A DNA stretch of 64,000 nt from Roseovarius litorisediminis (GCF_900172295.1 NZ_FWFL01000004.1:1-64000), one strand, 5' to 3'; shown: positions 48,801 through 57,451, numbered from the stretch's first letter. Made by a program: numbers and translations. Notes: a model not told the origin generated them from the sequence alone.

Positions 48801-48815
48801 CAGACGTGTGCTCAT
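45804..48815 (-). CDS. soxA: Sarcosine oxidase alpha subunit
   Basis: A 1003-residue subunit carrying noncovalent NAD and the tetrahydrofolate site. The N-terminal ferredoxin-like part has GYEGDTLASALLAN. The dinucleotide domain shows DVVIIGGGVAGLQAARAAG. The C-terminal half is GcvT/aminomethyltransferase-like (TLGKIIVKGPDAGKFLDMLY, LHVMRAEKGFIMIGDETDGT) and takes the methylene group to 5,10-methylene-THF. The length matches known alpha subunits (about 965-1005). The ATG at 48815 starts the family homology. Confidence 0.97.
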   Translation of the reverse strand: MSTRLATGGRLLETGRAVNFTFNGKRLTGYEGDTLASALLANDQMLVGRSFKYHRPRGIVASGGEEPNALVGLGTGARFEPNQRATTTELFDGLTATSQNHWPSLEFDVGAVNSKLGRFLTAGFYYKTFISPRPFWKHIYEPIIRQSAGLGKAPKDRDEDKYEHFYAFVDVVIIGGGVAGLQAARAAGQAGAKVLLMEQTAHWGGRAPVDGGSVNGQPVDKFVDEIVSELETMDNVTLRTRMMGAGVYDHGYVLGYERVNDHQPDAPGPRHRLWRIRAGQIVTATGAIERPLSFAGNDIPGVMLASAVRDYAVNYGVSIGDRTVVVTNNDDAYLTAITLKNMGLDVPVILDARAGGGGALADQARDLGIRVENGKGIAKVLGGKRVSGVAVCAQAGEGAVVEEIECDAVAMSGGWSPVVHLWSHCGGKLIWDDAQAHFRPDVDKAPTGAQGEAFVAVAGTANGHLDLAAVLADADAVGKAAAKATGFNPKRKAAPVAEATQAAPVEAIWLMPQGAGINLRMKSWLDYQNDVKVSDVQLAAREGFESVEHAKRYTTLGMATDQGKLSNINGLAILSDALNQPIPQTGTTTFRPPYTPISLSAIAGQARGEIFQPIRKTPMHSWHQENGAHFEPVGQWRRPYCYLQSGESTKTAVHREITQTRNSLALLDASTLGKIIVKGPDAGKFLDMLYTNMMSTLKPGKCRYGLMCSENGFLMDDGVVARIDDDTFLCHTTTGGAESIHGHMEEWLQTEWWDWKVYTANVTEQYAQIAVVGPNARKVLEKLTQDDISADALAFMSFADITLAGIKARAYRISFSGELSYEIAVSASEGRALWDKLLEAGAEFDVTTYGTEGLHVMRAEKGFIMIGDETDGTVIPQDLNMQWAISKKKDDYLGKRAQERSHMTDPTRWKLVGLETTDGSVLPEGAYATAPGTNANGQRNTQGRVTSTYHSPTLGKGIAMALVLNGPDRMGETLEFPKVDGTVVTAKIVDPIFYDKDGEKQNV

Positions 48816-48876
48816 GCTGAGACCCTCATGCCTGTGGCTGCAGGAAGAATTTGAGTATTTGTGGAAAAATGAAAGC

Positions 48877-49206
48877 TCATGAGAATTCTCTCCATTTCCA
48901 GCCGGGGTGTTTGGCGGTGATCTTGTCCCGGATCTGTTTGGGCGGCTCAAGGGTCTGCGCCGGATAGGTGCCGAACACTTCGAGCGTCATGGTATCACGG
49001 GCAGCATGAAACCACTTGCCACAGCCATTGTTGTGGCGCCAGCGTTCGAAATGCACGCCCTTGGGATTCTCCTTGGCGAACAGGTAGCTGTGGAACTGGT
49101 CGTCATCCGAACCGGGACCGAAACGTTTGATATGCGCCTCGCCGCCTGCGTGGAATTCTGTTTCCTCGCCGGTGACGCCGCAGCTGGGGCAGGTCAGGAT
49201 GAGCAT
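48877..49206 (-). CDS. soxD: Sarcosine oxidase delta subunit
   Basis: A 109-residue zinc-binding small subunit. C6 and C9 (LTCPSCG) with H58 and C62 (RHNNGCGKWFH) form the metal site. The EETEFHAGGEAH and VFGTYPAQTLEPP segments are typical. It stabilises the heterotetramer. It lies between the small membrane protein gene and soxA. Confidence 0.95.
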   Translation of the reverse strand: MLILTCPSCGVTGEETEFHAGGEAHIKRFGPGSDDDQFHSYLFAKENPKGVHFERWRHNNGCGKWFHAARDTMTLEVFGTYPAQTLEPPKQIRDKITAKHPGWKWREFS

Positions 49207-49320
49207 GGCATGTTCCCGAAGTTGAAATGATTGACGTTTCGCGCCTGTGAATCAGACACGCGCACAGCAAGGACGGGCGCCGAAAGACACCCGTCCATTG
49301 CGTGTACGTGAGTGGCAGGT

Positions 49321-49569
49321 TTATTCGATGACTGTCGCAGTGCCAGTCGTGTTCGCAGCTGGATCGTCCGGTGTGATGGCCTGTTCGGCACCCGTGCCGC
49401 CGGGGTTTCCAACCGGCGTTGAGCCAACACCGAAGCTGCCGATGAGTACAAGAAGCCCAAGGGCTGCAACGACGAAGAGAAGCCACAACAGGCCCGTTCC
49501 GCTGCCGCCGGAATCGATTGGCGTATGCGGGAAGTTTCGATTGTAGCGGGATTGATCGTAGTCGGACAT
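49321..49569 (-). CDS. Small membrane protein between soxB and soxD
   Basis: An 82-residue protein with a polar N-terminus (MSDYDQSRYNRNFPHTPIDS), one membrane helix (GLLWLLFVVAALGLLVLIGS, about 27-46) and a Gly/Thr/Pro-rich acidic tail. GGAGGAC precedes the ATG at 49569; the frame is open to 49608. It interrupts the usual soxB-soxD junction. No known family, and no evidence that it is part of the oxidase. Confidence 0.65.
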   Translation of the reverse strand: MSDYDQSRYNRNFPHTPIDSGGSGTGLLWLLFVVAALGLLVLIGSFGVGSTPVGNPGGTGAEQAITPDDPAANTTGTATVIE

Positions 49570-49738
49570 GGGGTGTCCTCCTTTCCATGTATCGGAAAGG
49601 ATGGGCACATGGCCGTCAGTTGAAAAGAATAAGCGGAAATCCCCGGGTGAAATGCGCCAAACCCCGCGGGTCCTGCGGGCTGACCTCGGCCAGTTTCCGC
49701 CCGAAAAGCGCGATCACAGGGGGCACGTGGTGCTTTCA

Positions 49739-50983
49739 TCAGTGCGCAACCCCGGCGGCAACGGATTCGTCGATGAAGCGGCCTTCGTAAAAACGGTTGA
49801 GACCGAAGGCTTCGGTCAGGGGGGAATGGCCCTTGGCCATCAGCTCGGCAAAGCCCCAGCCTGAACCCGGAATTGCCTTGAAGCCGCCAGTGCCCCAGCC
49901 GCAGTTGATGAAGATACCGTCAACCGGCGTGGTGCCGATGATCGGCGACCGGTCCCCGGTGACATCGACAATACCGCCCCATTGGCGCAGCATCTTGAGG
50001 CGGGCAACCATCGGGAAAGTCTCGATCAGGGCGCGCACGGTTTCCTCGATATGGTGGAAACTGCCCCGCTGCGTGTAGTTGTTGAATCCGTCGGTACCGC
50101 CACCGATCACCATTTCGCCCTTATCAGACTGGGACATGTAGCCATGCACGGTGTTGGCCATGACAACGCAATCCATGCAGGGTTTGATTGGTTCGGATAC
50201 CAATGCCTGCAGTGCCACGGATTCAACCGGAATGCGGAAACCCGCCATACCTGCGACGTGGCCTGCGTTGCCGGCCACGACCATGCCGAGCTTGTCACAG
50301 TCGATATCGCCACGTCTGGTGGTCACGCCTTTTACCTTGCCCCCCTCGGAGCGGATGCCGGTAACTTCGCATTTCTGGATAATGTGCATGCCCATGTCCG
50401 AGCACGCCCGCGCATACCCCCAGGCCACGGCGTCGTGGCGTGCAGTGCCGCCGCGCGCCTGCCAGAGACCGCCCAGCACCGGGTAGCGCGGTCCATCAAG
50501 GTTGATGATCGGCACAATTTCCTTGACCCGCTTGGGCGAGATGAATTCGGTTGTCACCCCTTGCAGGGCATTGGCCTGAGCGGTGCGCTTGTAGCCGCGC
50601 ACCTCGTGTTCGGTCTGGGCCAGCATGATCACGCCACGGGGGCTGAACATGACGTTGTAGTTCAGATCCTGAGACATGGTTTCATAAAGCGAACGGGCCT
50701 TTTCGTAGATCGCCGCCGAGGGGTCCTGCAGGTAGTTTGAGCGGATGATGGTGGTGTTGCGGCCGGTGTTGCCACCTCCCAGCCAGCCCTTTTCCAGCAC
50801 GGCCACATTGGTGATGCCGAAATTCTTGCCCAGGTAATAGGCGGTGGCCAGGCCATGGCCGCCGGCGCCAATGATAATGACGTCGTATTTCTTCTTTGGC
50901 TCGGGCGAGGCCCAGGCCCGTTCCCACCCCATGTGGTTACGCAGGGCTTCGCGGGCGATGGCAAAGGCGGAATAACGTTTCAT
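49739..50983 (-). CDS. soxB: Sarcosine oxidase beta subunit
   Basis: The 414-residue catalytic subunit that oxidises sarcosine to glycine, passing H2O2 and a one-carbon unit onward. The FAD-binding fold is VIIIGAGGHGLATAYYLGK. GGTARHDAVAWGYARA holds the histidine that in this family binds FMN covalently. The C-terminal GGIVDVTGDRSPIIG and GWGTGGFKAIPGSG complete the flavin site. The ATG at 50983 is preferred; the frame runs on upstream without homology. It is first of the sox operon and divergent from ccmI. Confidence 0.97.
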   Translation of the reverse strand: MKRYSAFAIAREALRNHMGWERAWASPEPKKKYDVIIIGAGGHGLATAYYLGKNFGITNVAVLEKGWLGGGNTGRNTTIIRSNYLQDPSAAIYEKARSLYETMSQDLNYNVMFSPRGVIMLAQTEHEVRGYKRTAQANALQGVTTEFISPKRVKEIVPIINLDGPRYPVLGGLWQARGGTARHDAVAWGYARACSDMGMHIIQKCEVTGIRSEGGKVKGVTTRRGDIDCDKLGMVVAGNAGHVAGMAGFRIPVESVALQALVSEPIKPCMDCVVMANTVHGYMSQSDKGEMVIGGGTDGFNNYTQRGSFHHIEETVRALIETFPMVARLKMLRQWGGIVDVTGDRSPIIGTTPVDGIFINCGWGTGGFKAIPGSGWGFAELMAKGHSPLTEAFGLNRFYEGRFIDESVAAGVAH

Positions 50984-51195
50984 GCGCGCTCTCAGGTCAG
51001 GTTGGAATCGCAGACAGTCTGCATTGTCAGCGTAATGCGTCAGACCTGATCTGGAAAGGATACCCGGCGCGGCAAAACACATGCGATTCGCGACATTGCG
51101 ACATCAAGGCGCTGCCCGCCGGGGCCATTGTGGTCAGTTGGGCCTTTTTTCCGCGGCGCGGCGCGGCTACATGGGAGGCAGAAACGGGAGAGATC

Positions 51196-52428
51196 ATGGT
51201 TTTCTGGATCATCATTGCCGGGCTAGCCCTGGGCGTTGCCGCCATACTGGGCCTGACCCTGATCAGGGGCCGGGTGGGCGACGCCCCGCCTGCAGCTTAT
51301 GACCTTAGGGTTTACCGCGATCAGCTGAAAGAGGTTGACCGCGACCTGGCACGCGGTGTGATCAGCGCCGAGGATGCCGAGCGCGTGCGCACCGAAGTGT
51401 CGCGCCGTGTTCTGAGCGCTGATGCGCAGTTGCAGGCGGGGGGCGAATCCGGCGGACAGCCACGCGGGGTAACTGCTGCAATGGCGGGCATACTGGCCAT
51501 TCTGGTGGGTGGTGGCGCACTTTTGCTTTACAGTCAGCTGGGCGCGCCGGGTTATCCGGATCTGCCGCTGGAAGCACGAATTGCCGCTTCGGATCAGGCG
51601 CGGGCCACCCGGCTGGATCAGGCTGCTGCCGAAGACGCCGCCAATCTGCCCCCTGCCGAGGTCAATCCGCAGGCCACGCCCGAGTTCATGGCCCTGATGG
51701 AAAAACTGCGCCAGACGGTTGAGTCACGCCCCGGCGATGTTCAGGGGCTGCGCCTTCTGGCACGGAATGAAGCCGCCCTTGGAAATCTGGCCGCCGCCCA
51801 CAAGGCGCAGGCGCGGCTGATCGAGCAGCTTGGTGCCGAAGCGACCGCAAACGATTATGCCCTGAGGGCTGATCTGATGATCAACGCCGCTGCCGGGTAT
51901 GTTTCGTCTGATGCCGAGGCCGTGCTGCGCGCGGCGTTGCAGCGTGATCCAACCCAACCTACGGCACGTTATTATCTTGGCCTCTATCTGATCCAGGTGG
52001 ATCGCCCCGACGGCGCATTTCGCACCTGGGAACAGCTGTTGCAGGACAGTCAGCCCGACGCGCCCTGGGTTCCGCCAATCCGGACCCAGCTTGAAACAGT
52101 GGCACAGATGGCGGGGGTGAAATATCAGCTGCCCCCGGTTGAGACACTGGCAGGCCCCAGCGCCGGGGATATCGAAGCCGCCGGAGATATGTCGGAGCAG
52201 GATCAGGCCGAGATGATTCGCGGTATGGTGCAGCGATTGTCCGAACGGCTGGCCACGGATGGCGGCAGCCCGGCGGAATGGGCGCGGCTGATTGGTGCTT
52301 ACGGCGTTCTGGGGGAAACCGGACGCGCGGCAGAGATCTGGTATGAGGCACAGCAGGTGTTTGAGGGCAATTCCGGCGCGCTGGATGAGATCCGGCCCGC
52401 AGCGGTAAGCGCAGGCGTTGCCGAATGA
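51196..52428 (+). CDS. ccmI: Cytochrome c maturation protein CcmI
   Basis: A 410-residue membrane protein that chaperones apocytochrome c to the heme ligation complex. The N-terminal CycH-type part has two helices (MVFWIIIAGLALGVAAILGL and VTAAMAGILAILVGGGALLL) around a leucine-zipper-like cytoplasmic loop (YRDQLKEVDRDLARGVISAEDAE). TPR repeats follow (PGDVQGLRLLARNEAALGN, PTARYYLGLYLIQVDRPDGA). It lies about 29 kb from ccmABCDG. The ATG at 51196 is clear from the first helix. It overlaps ruvX by 4 bases. Confidence 0.93.
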   Translation: MVFWIIIAGLALGVAAILGLTLIRGRVGDAPPAAYDLRVYRDQLKEVDRDLARGVISAEDAERVRTEVSRRVLSADAQLQAGGESGGQPRGVTAAMAGILAILVGGGALLLYSQLGAPGYPDLPLEARIAASDQARATRLDQAAAEDAANLPPAEVNPQATPEFMALMEKLRQTVESRPGDVQGLRLLARNEAALGNLAAAHKAQARLIEQLGAEATANDYALRADLMINAAAGYVSSDAEAVLRAALQRDPTQPTARYYLGLYLIQVDRPDGAFRTWEQLLQDSQPDAPWVPPIRTQLETVAQMAGVKYQLPPVETLAGPSAGDIEAAGDMSEQDQAEMIRGMVQRLSERLATDGGSPAEWARLIGAYGVLGETGRAAEIWYEAQQVFEGNSGALDEIRPAAVSAGVAE

Positions 52429-52901
52429 TCATCGAAGACATGGCCGATTTCGCCGCCGCCCTGCCCCCGCGCCGGGCCCTGATCGGGCTGGACCTGGGCG
52501 ACAAGACGATTGGCGTTGCGGTATCGGACAGTCTGTTGTCGGTGGCCAGCCCGTTCGAGACCGTGCGGCGCAAGAAATTCGGGACAGATGCCGCGCGACT
52601 GCTTGAAATTGTTGCAATGCGCGACGTTGGCGGGATCATCCTTGGCCTGCCGCGCAACATGGACGGCAGCGAAGGGCCACGTTGCCAGTCAACCCGCGCC
52701 TTTGCCCGCAATCTGGAACGGCTGACGGAGCTGCCGATCGGCTTTTGGGATGAGCGGCTTTCGACCGTGGCGGCAGAACGGGCCCTTTTAGAGGCGGATG
52801 CGTCACGAAAACGTCGCGCCGAGGTCATCGATAGCATCGCCGCGTCGTATATCCTGCAAGGGGTGCTTGACCGCTTGAGGCACATGAGGACGGCAAATTG
52901 A
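52425..52901 (+). CDS. ruvX: Putative Holliday junction resolvase / pre-16S rRNA nuclease
   Basis: A 158-residue RNase H-fold nuclease of the YqgF family, needed for 16S rRNA 5' end processing and proposed as a Holliday junction resolvase. The first acidic residue is in LIGLDLGDKTIGVAVSDSL, then GLPRNMDGSEGPR and WDERLSTVAAERALLE. The last conserved acidic residue lies near AEVIDSIAASYILQ. It overlaps both neighbours by 4 bases. Confidence 0.94.
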   Translation: MIIEDMADFAAALPPRRALIGLDLGDKTIGVAVSDSLLSVASPFETVRRKKFGTDAARLLEIVAMRDVGGIILGLPRNMDGSEGPRCQSTRAFARNLERLTELPIGFWDERLSTVAAERALLEADASRKRRAEVIDSIAASYILQGVLDRLRHMRTAN

Positions 52902-53134
52902 ACGACCAAAAAGTCTGGAAACGCAACGAGATCGAAAGCCCCTGCGTGCGTATCTGCGTCGTGCACCCCGAGGCGCGCATCTGCACCGGCTGCAACCGCA
53001 CCACCGACGAGATTTCGCGCTGGTCGAAAATGACCCCTGAAGAGCGGCAGGAGATCATGGCCGTCCTGCCCGACCGGTCCTCGATGCTGCGCAAACGCCG
53101 TGGCGGACGTGCGGCGCGCATCGCCCGGGGTTAA
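52898..53134 (+). CDS. DUF1289 domain-containing protein
   Basis: A 78-residue protein with the DUF1289 cysteine cluster (SPCVRICVVHPEARICTGCNRT) and the following EISRWSKMTPEERQEIMAVLP. Four cysteines suggest a small metal-binding fold. The start is TTG at 52898, sharing TTGA with the ruvX stop, which couples their translation. The tail is basic (RKRRGGRAARIAR). Confidence 0.9.
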   Translation: MNDQKVWKRNEIESPCVRICVVHPEARICTGCNRTTDEISRWSKMTPEERQEIMAVLPDRSSMLRKRRGGRAARIARG

Positions 53135-53189
53135 AACCTTGTGGATGTCTGTTGCCACTATGCGGACAAAAGATCGTAAAAAAAAATCG

Positions 53190-53867
53190 TTAGTAGAGGC
53201 GCAGTGTCTTCATCGCCTTTTGATGCATGCCCAACGGTGTAAGATACTTGAACCTTTCAAGCACCAAAGAACCCGCAGTCGCGACGCGAAACCGCTCGCT
53301 TGCCCGTAATTCTACCAATTGTACTGTGCGGCTTTCGGGGTCGAACCTCGTACATACATCTGTTTGCATCCAGATGCGAAACTCGTCTCCAATGTAACCC
53401 GGCACATGTCGGTCAATAACGATAGCGTTTGCCGACGTGCAAAACTCGGCCCCGATCGGCAACACAGCAGATGTCTTGTAGTCGAAAGACTTAAAAAGCT
53501 CCATTGACTGCCCGACAGCCTTGGAATTTGTTCTTCTTAAGTCCGAAAGGTAACTTCTTGCGATCTTCTTAACCGACTTACGTGCCTCATTTTTTGAGGT
53601 CGCGGCCGTGCTGTAGCGCTTCTCCTGCAAAAGAAGCACAAACTCATGAGTATCCGAGAAACGCTCTATACAAGCCTGCACAGCATTGAACTGCGCCGCC
53701 AGCCTGCTATCGGGCTTGCAGCCTTTGGGTGCCTTGAACGACGACGTGGCTTTGATACCTGGCCCGGAATAGCTTGCATCAAATAGCCCAAAGGCAAAAA
53801 CCAGTATCGCCGCGAAAAGGATCACATAACCAAAAGGCGTTGAAACTGTTGCGGATGGCTTAGACAC
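53190..53867 (-). CDS. Orphan membrane-anchored protein
   Basis: The 225-residue product has one N-terminal membrane helix (FGYVILFAAILVFAFGLFDA) and an exported domain with paired cysteines (KGCKPDSRLAAQFNAVQACIERF; AEFCTSAN and TDVCTRFD), which could form disulfides. A basic alpha-helical stretch (KNEARKSVKKIARSYLSDLRR) lies between them. GAGGAG precedes the ATG. Base composition is visibly lower in GC than the flanks. Not recognised; it may be acquired. Confidence 0.6.
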   Translation of the reverse strand: MSKPSATVSTPFGYVILFAAILVFAFGLFDASYSGPGIKATSSFKAPKGCKPDSRLAAQFNAVQACIERFSDTHEFVLLLQEKRYSTAATSKNEARKSVKKIARSYLSDLRRTNSKAVGQSMELFKSFDYKTSAVLPIGAEFCTSANAIVIDRHVPGYIGDEFRIWMQTDVCTRFDPESRTVQLVELRASERFRVATAGSLVLERFKYLTPLGMHQKAMKTLRLY

Positions 53868-54089
53868 GGCATTGCTCCTCTTGTTTGGCGCTCAGCTTTT
53901 TACGATAGTGAGCAGGCTAGACTGGGCGGAGGAGCAACTCCTTGATTTGAATTAATTTCGCCAGGACACATGGCGGCTTCTTCTGGTCTGTAGCGTCGTT
54001 CTGGAAGCTTTCACTCGTCACAGAATAACCGCATGACCTGTCACTGGATATCAAGACATTTTCTGGGAATAAGGATATAACTCAAAAAC

Positions 54090-54407
54090 ATGGAAATGTT
54101 TGGCTACAGATATTTGCTCGGCGAGCCGTGGTTGCCCTACTCCATTTTCATCGCTTTGGTCTCCGTGGCGTTATCTATTTTTTTCGTGAGGCGCATGCCG
54201 ATGAGGCCATGGCTGTCTTTCCTGTTAACCTGTCTGACCGCATTTTTTACGGCGTTTCTGGCTTCTGGTATCGCGAATGGGTTCTCGGGCGGGGGCGAGG
54301 CACTCTTCTGGAACCTTTTTGGTGGAGCTTTTTTCGCACCCATCTGGTTGCCGGTATGCGCTGTCGTCCACATTGTCCTGCGCCGGGACTTAATAAGACG
54401 CCGCTAA
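54090..54407 (+). CDS. Small integral membrane protein
   Basis: A 105-residue protein with three hydrophobic segments (YSIFIALVSVALSIFFV, WLSFLLTCLTAFFTAFLASG and GGAFFAPIWLPVCAVVHIVL) and a basic C-terminus (RRDLIRRR). Upstream is AAGGATATAACTC, a weak ribosome binding site. No family recognised. It sits in the same AT-richer stretch as the orphan gene before it. Confidence 0.5.
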   Translation: MEMFGYRYLLGEPWLPYSIFIALVSVALSIFFVRRMPMRPWLSFLLTCLTAFFTAFLASGIANGFSGGGEALFWNLFGGAFFAPIWLPVCAVVHIVLRRDLIRRR

Positions 54408-54718
54408 CAGTGGTCTGCATTGGGCTCGAAGCCGACCTCGGTTGCAACGTTGCTCCACAACCATTGGGTGTGATGTTGCCCGAAGGCTGTGCCAAAAACG
54501 GTAGGTCTGACACGCCATCCTGCCCTACGCAGGATCAACGGCTTAGCCGTGTCACCACCCCCATGCAAAACTCAGAGGTTTTAAAACGTTTTTGACCCCA
54601 CCACGAGGAGAGCCGACATTCGAGATTATTGCAGCACTCGTCAAAATGAGCTCAAAGCGGAACTTGCTGACTATTTCCAAAGTTTTTTGAAAGCTAATTT
54701 CTCACGATCAAAGCGATA
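54408..54718. other. Intergenic stretch with a dispersed-repeat-like segment
   Basis: About 310 bases without a convincing gene. A segment at about 54608-54665 (ATTGCAGCACTCGTCAAAAT, then AGCTCAAAGCGGAACTTGC) resembles a degenerate element I have seen repeated in intergenic regions of Rhodobacteraceae; only one copy is evident in this window. Confidence 0.35.
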
Positions 54719-55507
54719 TCAGGGCGCGCATAGCCAATCGCGGGAACCTGCTGGCAATTCCGGGCGGAAATAGGCGATCATCCGGCCCTCTGACGGGGCT
54801 GTGGCATTAGCGGCCCACGGGGCCACGCCGTGCAGGGCGTGGCGATGCACCAGATAGGCCTCGCCGGGTTTGGCGGGCACCGTGACACGGGTACACCTGT
54901 CAAAAACCTCGCGACGCGCGGCCTGGTAAACGTCTGTCAGATCAACGCTGTCCCACTCTGCGGCCGGTAGTGGTTCCAGAACCGACTTGAAGGCTTCCCG
55001 CATGATCCGCTGGCTTCCCTCCCACACCACAAGAGGGCTGGCATCCGCGCTGCAATCGGTCAATGGCAGCCCCAGGATATAGGCATGTTGTTCTTTCAGC
55101 ATCCGGCGGCGATCATCGCCAATGGCAAGCAGGCCATCCACATGCGCCGCATCACGGTTAAGGCGGTATTTAAAAGCGCCCGGGCCCTCGCCTTTGCGGG
55201 GCTTGGGATAGCCGGGATAGATCACCGACACCTGACCGGGGTGCAGCGGCAACTGGCCGTAAAGCTGCCGCGCGCCGGCATAGGCCTGCCCCGTAAGGGG
55301 CATGCCGTCCGGCAGTGCGCCATCAGGGGTATTGGGAAGGGTATCGACACCTACAAACCACGTGCCTTCGCATTGCAGCCACTGGGCCTGCTGCGTGGGG
55401 TCGGCGATACGGGAAAGAGCGGCATGCCGGGCGTGCCGGGCCCAGCCCAGCACCGCCGGGTCGAACCCAAACCGGGCCCAGCCCCTGTCCAGCATCGCCG
55501 CTACCAT
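54719..55507 (-). CDS. Phytanoyl-CoA dioxygenase-like protein
   Basis: A 262-residue protein with the outline of PhyH-type Fe(II)/2-oxoglutarate dioxygenases. The probable iron site is H122 and D124 (RDAAHVDGLLAIG) with H226 (VHRHALHGVAPW). An arginine in GRMIAYFRPE would hold 2-oxoglutarate. The substrate is unknown. The ATG overlaps the stop of the upstream TauE-family gene by 7 bases, so the two are coupled. Confidence 0.7.
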   Translation of the reverse strand: MVAAMLDRGWARFGFDPAVLGWARHARHAALSRIADPTQQAQWLQCEGTWFVGVDTLPNTPDGALPDGMPLTGQAYAGARQLYGQLPLHPGQVSVIYPGYPKPRKGEGPGAFKYRLNRDAAHVDGLLAIGDDRRRMLKEQHAYILGLPLTDCSADASPLVVWEGSQRIMREAFKSVLEPLPAAEWDSVDLTDVYQAARREVFDRCTRVTVPAKPGEAYLVHRHALHGVAPWAANATAPSEGRMIAYFRPELPAGSRDWLCAP

Positions 55508-56325
55508 CCCAGGGCTTTGCGCAACATGTTCAGCGCAACCAGTGTGAGAAAAACGGCAAAAACCCGTTTCAACGGTTTTGGGTCCATCGCGTGCGCCAGT
55601 TTCACCCCCCAGGGCGCGGTGATCAACGTCATCGCAATGACGATGAAAAAGGCCACAAGATTAACCGCCCCAAGGGTATAGGGCGGCCGGTGTTCGGGCG
55701 CGATGGTAAGAAACAGGAACCCGATGACCGACGGCACGGCAATGGTAATGCCAAACCCGGCAGCCGTTGCCACGGCGCGGTGGATGGGAGTGTTGTACAG
55801 ACTCATCAGAGGCACACCAAAACTGCCGCCGCCTATTCCCATCAGGACAGACAGAAACCCGACGATCGGTGACAGGATCGCGCGGGCGAAGCCCTTTGGC
55901 ATCGCCTGTCCCAGCCGCCAATGGGCCCGGCCCAGCCCCAGATAGGCGCCGATCACAATGCCCAGAACACCAAACACGCCCTGCAACGTGGTCGAGCGCA
56001 GGCTGGAAGCCACCAGAACCCCCAGAACTGCACCGATGGCGATACCCGGAGCCCAGGTTTTGAGAATATCCCAATCCACCGCACCCTTTTTGTTATGGCT
56101 AAGCACCGACCGCAAAGAGGTGACGATGATTGTCGCCAGCGACGTGGCAAGGCAGACCTGCATCAGTTGCGGCCCCTCATATCCCAGAGTCTGGAAAGCA
56201 TAGAAAAATGCCGGGACCAACACGATACCGCCGCCCACTCCCAGAAGGCCCGCAAGGACCCCGGCAAAGGCGCCGATCACCAGCAGGAGGGCCAGCATCT
56301 GCATCAGCAACATAGTATCGGGCAT
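55501..56325 (-). CDS. Sulfite exporter TauE/SafE family permease
   Basis: A 274-residue membrane protein with eight or so hydrophobic segments and both TauE repeats: GAFAGVLAGLLGVGGGIVLV and SPIVGFLSVLMGIGGGSFGV. The substrate is unknown. It is a second, distinct TauE member in the window; its Gly-rich repeats are more canonical than those at 22644-23405. The ATG at 56325 has AAGGAAT upstream; the frame stays open to 56349. Confidence 0.9.
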   Translation of the reverse strand: MPDTMLLMQMLALLLVIGAFAGVLAGLLGVGGGIVLVPAFFYAFQTLGYEGPQLMQVCLATSLATIIVTSLRSVLSHNKKGAVDWDILKTWAPGIAIGAVLGVLVASSLRSTTLQGVFGVLGIVIGAYLGLGRAHWRLGQAMPKGFARAILSPIVGFLSVLMGIGGGSFGVPLMSLYNTPIHRAVATAAGFGITIAVPSVIGFLFLTIAPEHRPPYTLGAVNLVAFFIVIAMTLITAPWGVKLAHAMDPKPLKRVFAVFLTLVALNMLRKALGW

Positions 56326-56434
56326 CGGGGAATTCCTTGTCCTGTCCATGGGCAGGATTACACGGGTGTGAGCACAAGGGAAAGCGGATGCTTACACGCC
56401 GGAGTTTCAGATCGGGCAGACCCGGTCGCGCCCC

Positions 56435-57451
56435 TTATTCCGGCAAGTTGGCAACTTCCCGGGCATCCGTTTCGTCTGTGATCCGAGCCAGGGCTTGTTC
56501 GACAAGCTTGGGGCCCGCCCCCGCAAGGTGGGCGCCTTCGGACAACATCCGCCGCCAGGCCCGTGCCCCGGGACGGCCCGAGAAGAGCCCCAGCATATGC
56601 CGGGTAATCTGGTTAAGCTTGCCGCCTTGGGACAAATGCCTTTCAATATAGGGCAACATGGCGCGCACGGCGTCCTCGGGCGTGGTGTCGGGCCCCTCGG
56701 CACCAAATATCCGGCGGTCGGCCTGGCACAGAACATCCGCAGGTTGGTGATAGGCGGCCCGGCCAAACATTACCCCATCAAGACCCGCCTGCAGAAACGC
56801 CTCGGCCTGATCCAGCGTGGTGATACCGCCATTTATGCTCAGATGCAGAGCGGGGAAAAGCCCGCGCATCCGCAGCACCAGATCGTAATCCAGCGGCGGA
56901 ATATCGCGGTTTTCCTTCGGGCTGAGCCCTTTAAGCCAGGCCTTGCGCGCATGGATGGCAAACCGCCCGACCCCTGCAGCGCTGACCCGCGAGAGAAATT
57001 CTGGCAGCACGATCTCGGGATTTTGGTCATCAACGCCGATACGGCATTTTACGGTCACGTCGACAGGCACGGCGCTGATCATCGCCGAGCAACATTCAGC
57101 AACCAGCCTCGGCTCGTGCATAAGCACCGCACCAAAGGTACCTGATTGCACACGGTCAGAGGGGCAGCCAACGTTCAGGTTAATTTCGTCATATCCGGCC
57201 TGATATCCCAGCCGGGCGGCCTGGGCCAACTCATCCGGATCCGAGCCCCCCAGTTGCAATGCCACCGGATGTTCCTTTGGATCATGTTCCAGCAGATGCA
57301 GGGCATTCCCGCGCACCAACGCGGGCGCCGTAACCATTTCAGTATAAAGCAACGCATGGCGCGACAATTGCCGATGCAGGTAACGACAGTGGCGATCCGT
57401 CCAATCCATCATCGGGGCAATAGAAAGTCTAGCGTGTTGATTTATTTGCAT
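56435..57451 (-). CDS. dusA: tRNA-dihydrouridine(20/20a) synthase
   Basis: A 338-residue FMN enzyme reducing uridines in the tRNA D-loop. It shows the start APMMDWTDRHCRYLHRQLS, the catalytic C96 in NLNVGCPSDRVQSG, the IHARKAWLKGLSPKENR block that marks DusA, and INGGITTLDQAEAFL with the FMN phosphate site GVMFGRAAYHQP. Length agrees with the family. Confidence 0.96.
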   Translation of the reverse strand: MQINQHARLSIAPMMDWTDRHCRYLHRQLSRHALLYTEMVTAPALVRGNALHLLEHDPKEHPVALQLGGSDPDELAQAARLGYQAGYDEINLNVGCPSDRVQSGTFGAVLMHEPRLVAECCSAMISAVPVDVTVKCRIGVDDQNPEIVLPEFLSRVSAAGVGRFAIHARKAWLKGLSPKENRDIPPLDYDLVLRMRGLFPALHLSINGGITTLDQAEAFLQAGLDGVMFGRAAYHQPADVLCQADRRIFGAEGPDTTPEDAVRAMLPYIERHLSQGGKLNQITRHMLGLFSGRPGARAWRRMLSEGAHLAGAGPKLVEQALARITDETDAREVANLPE

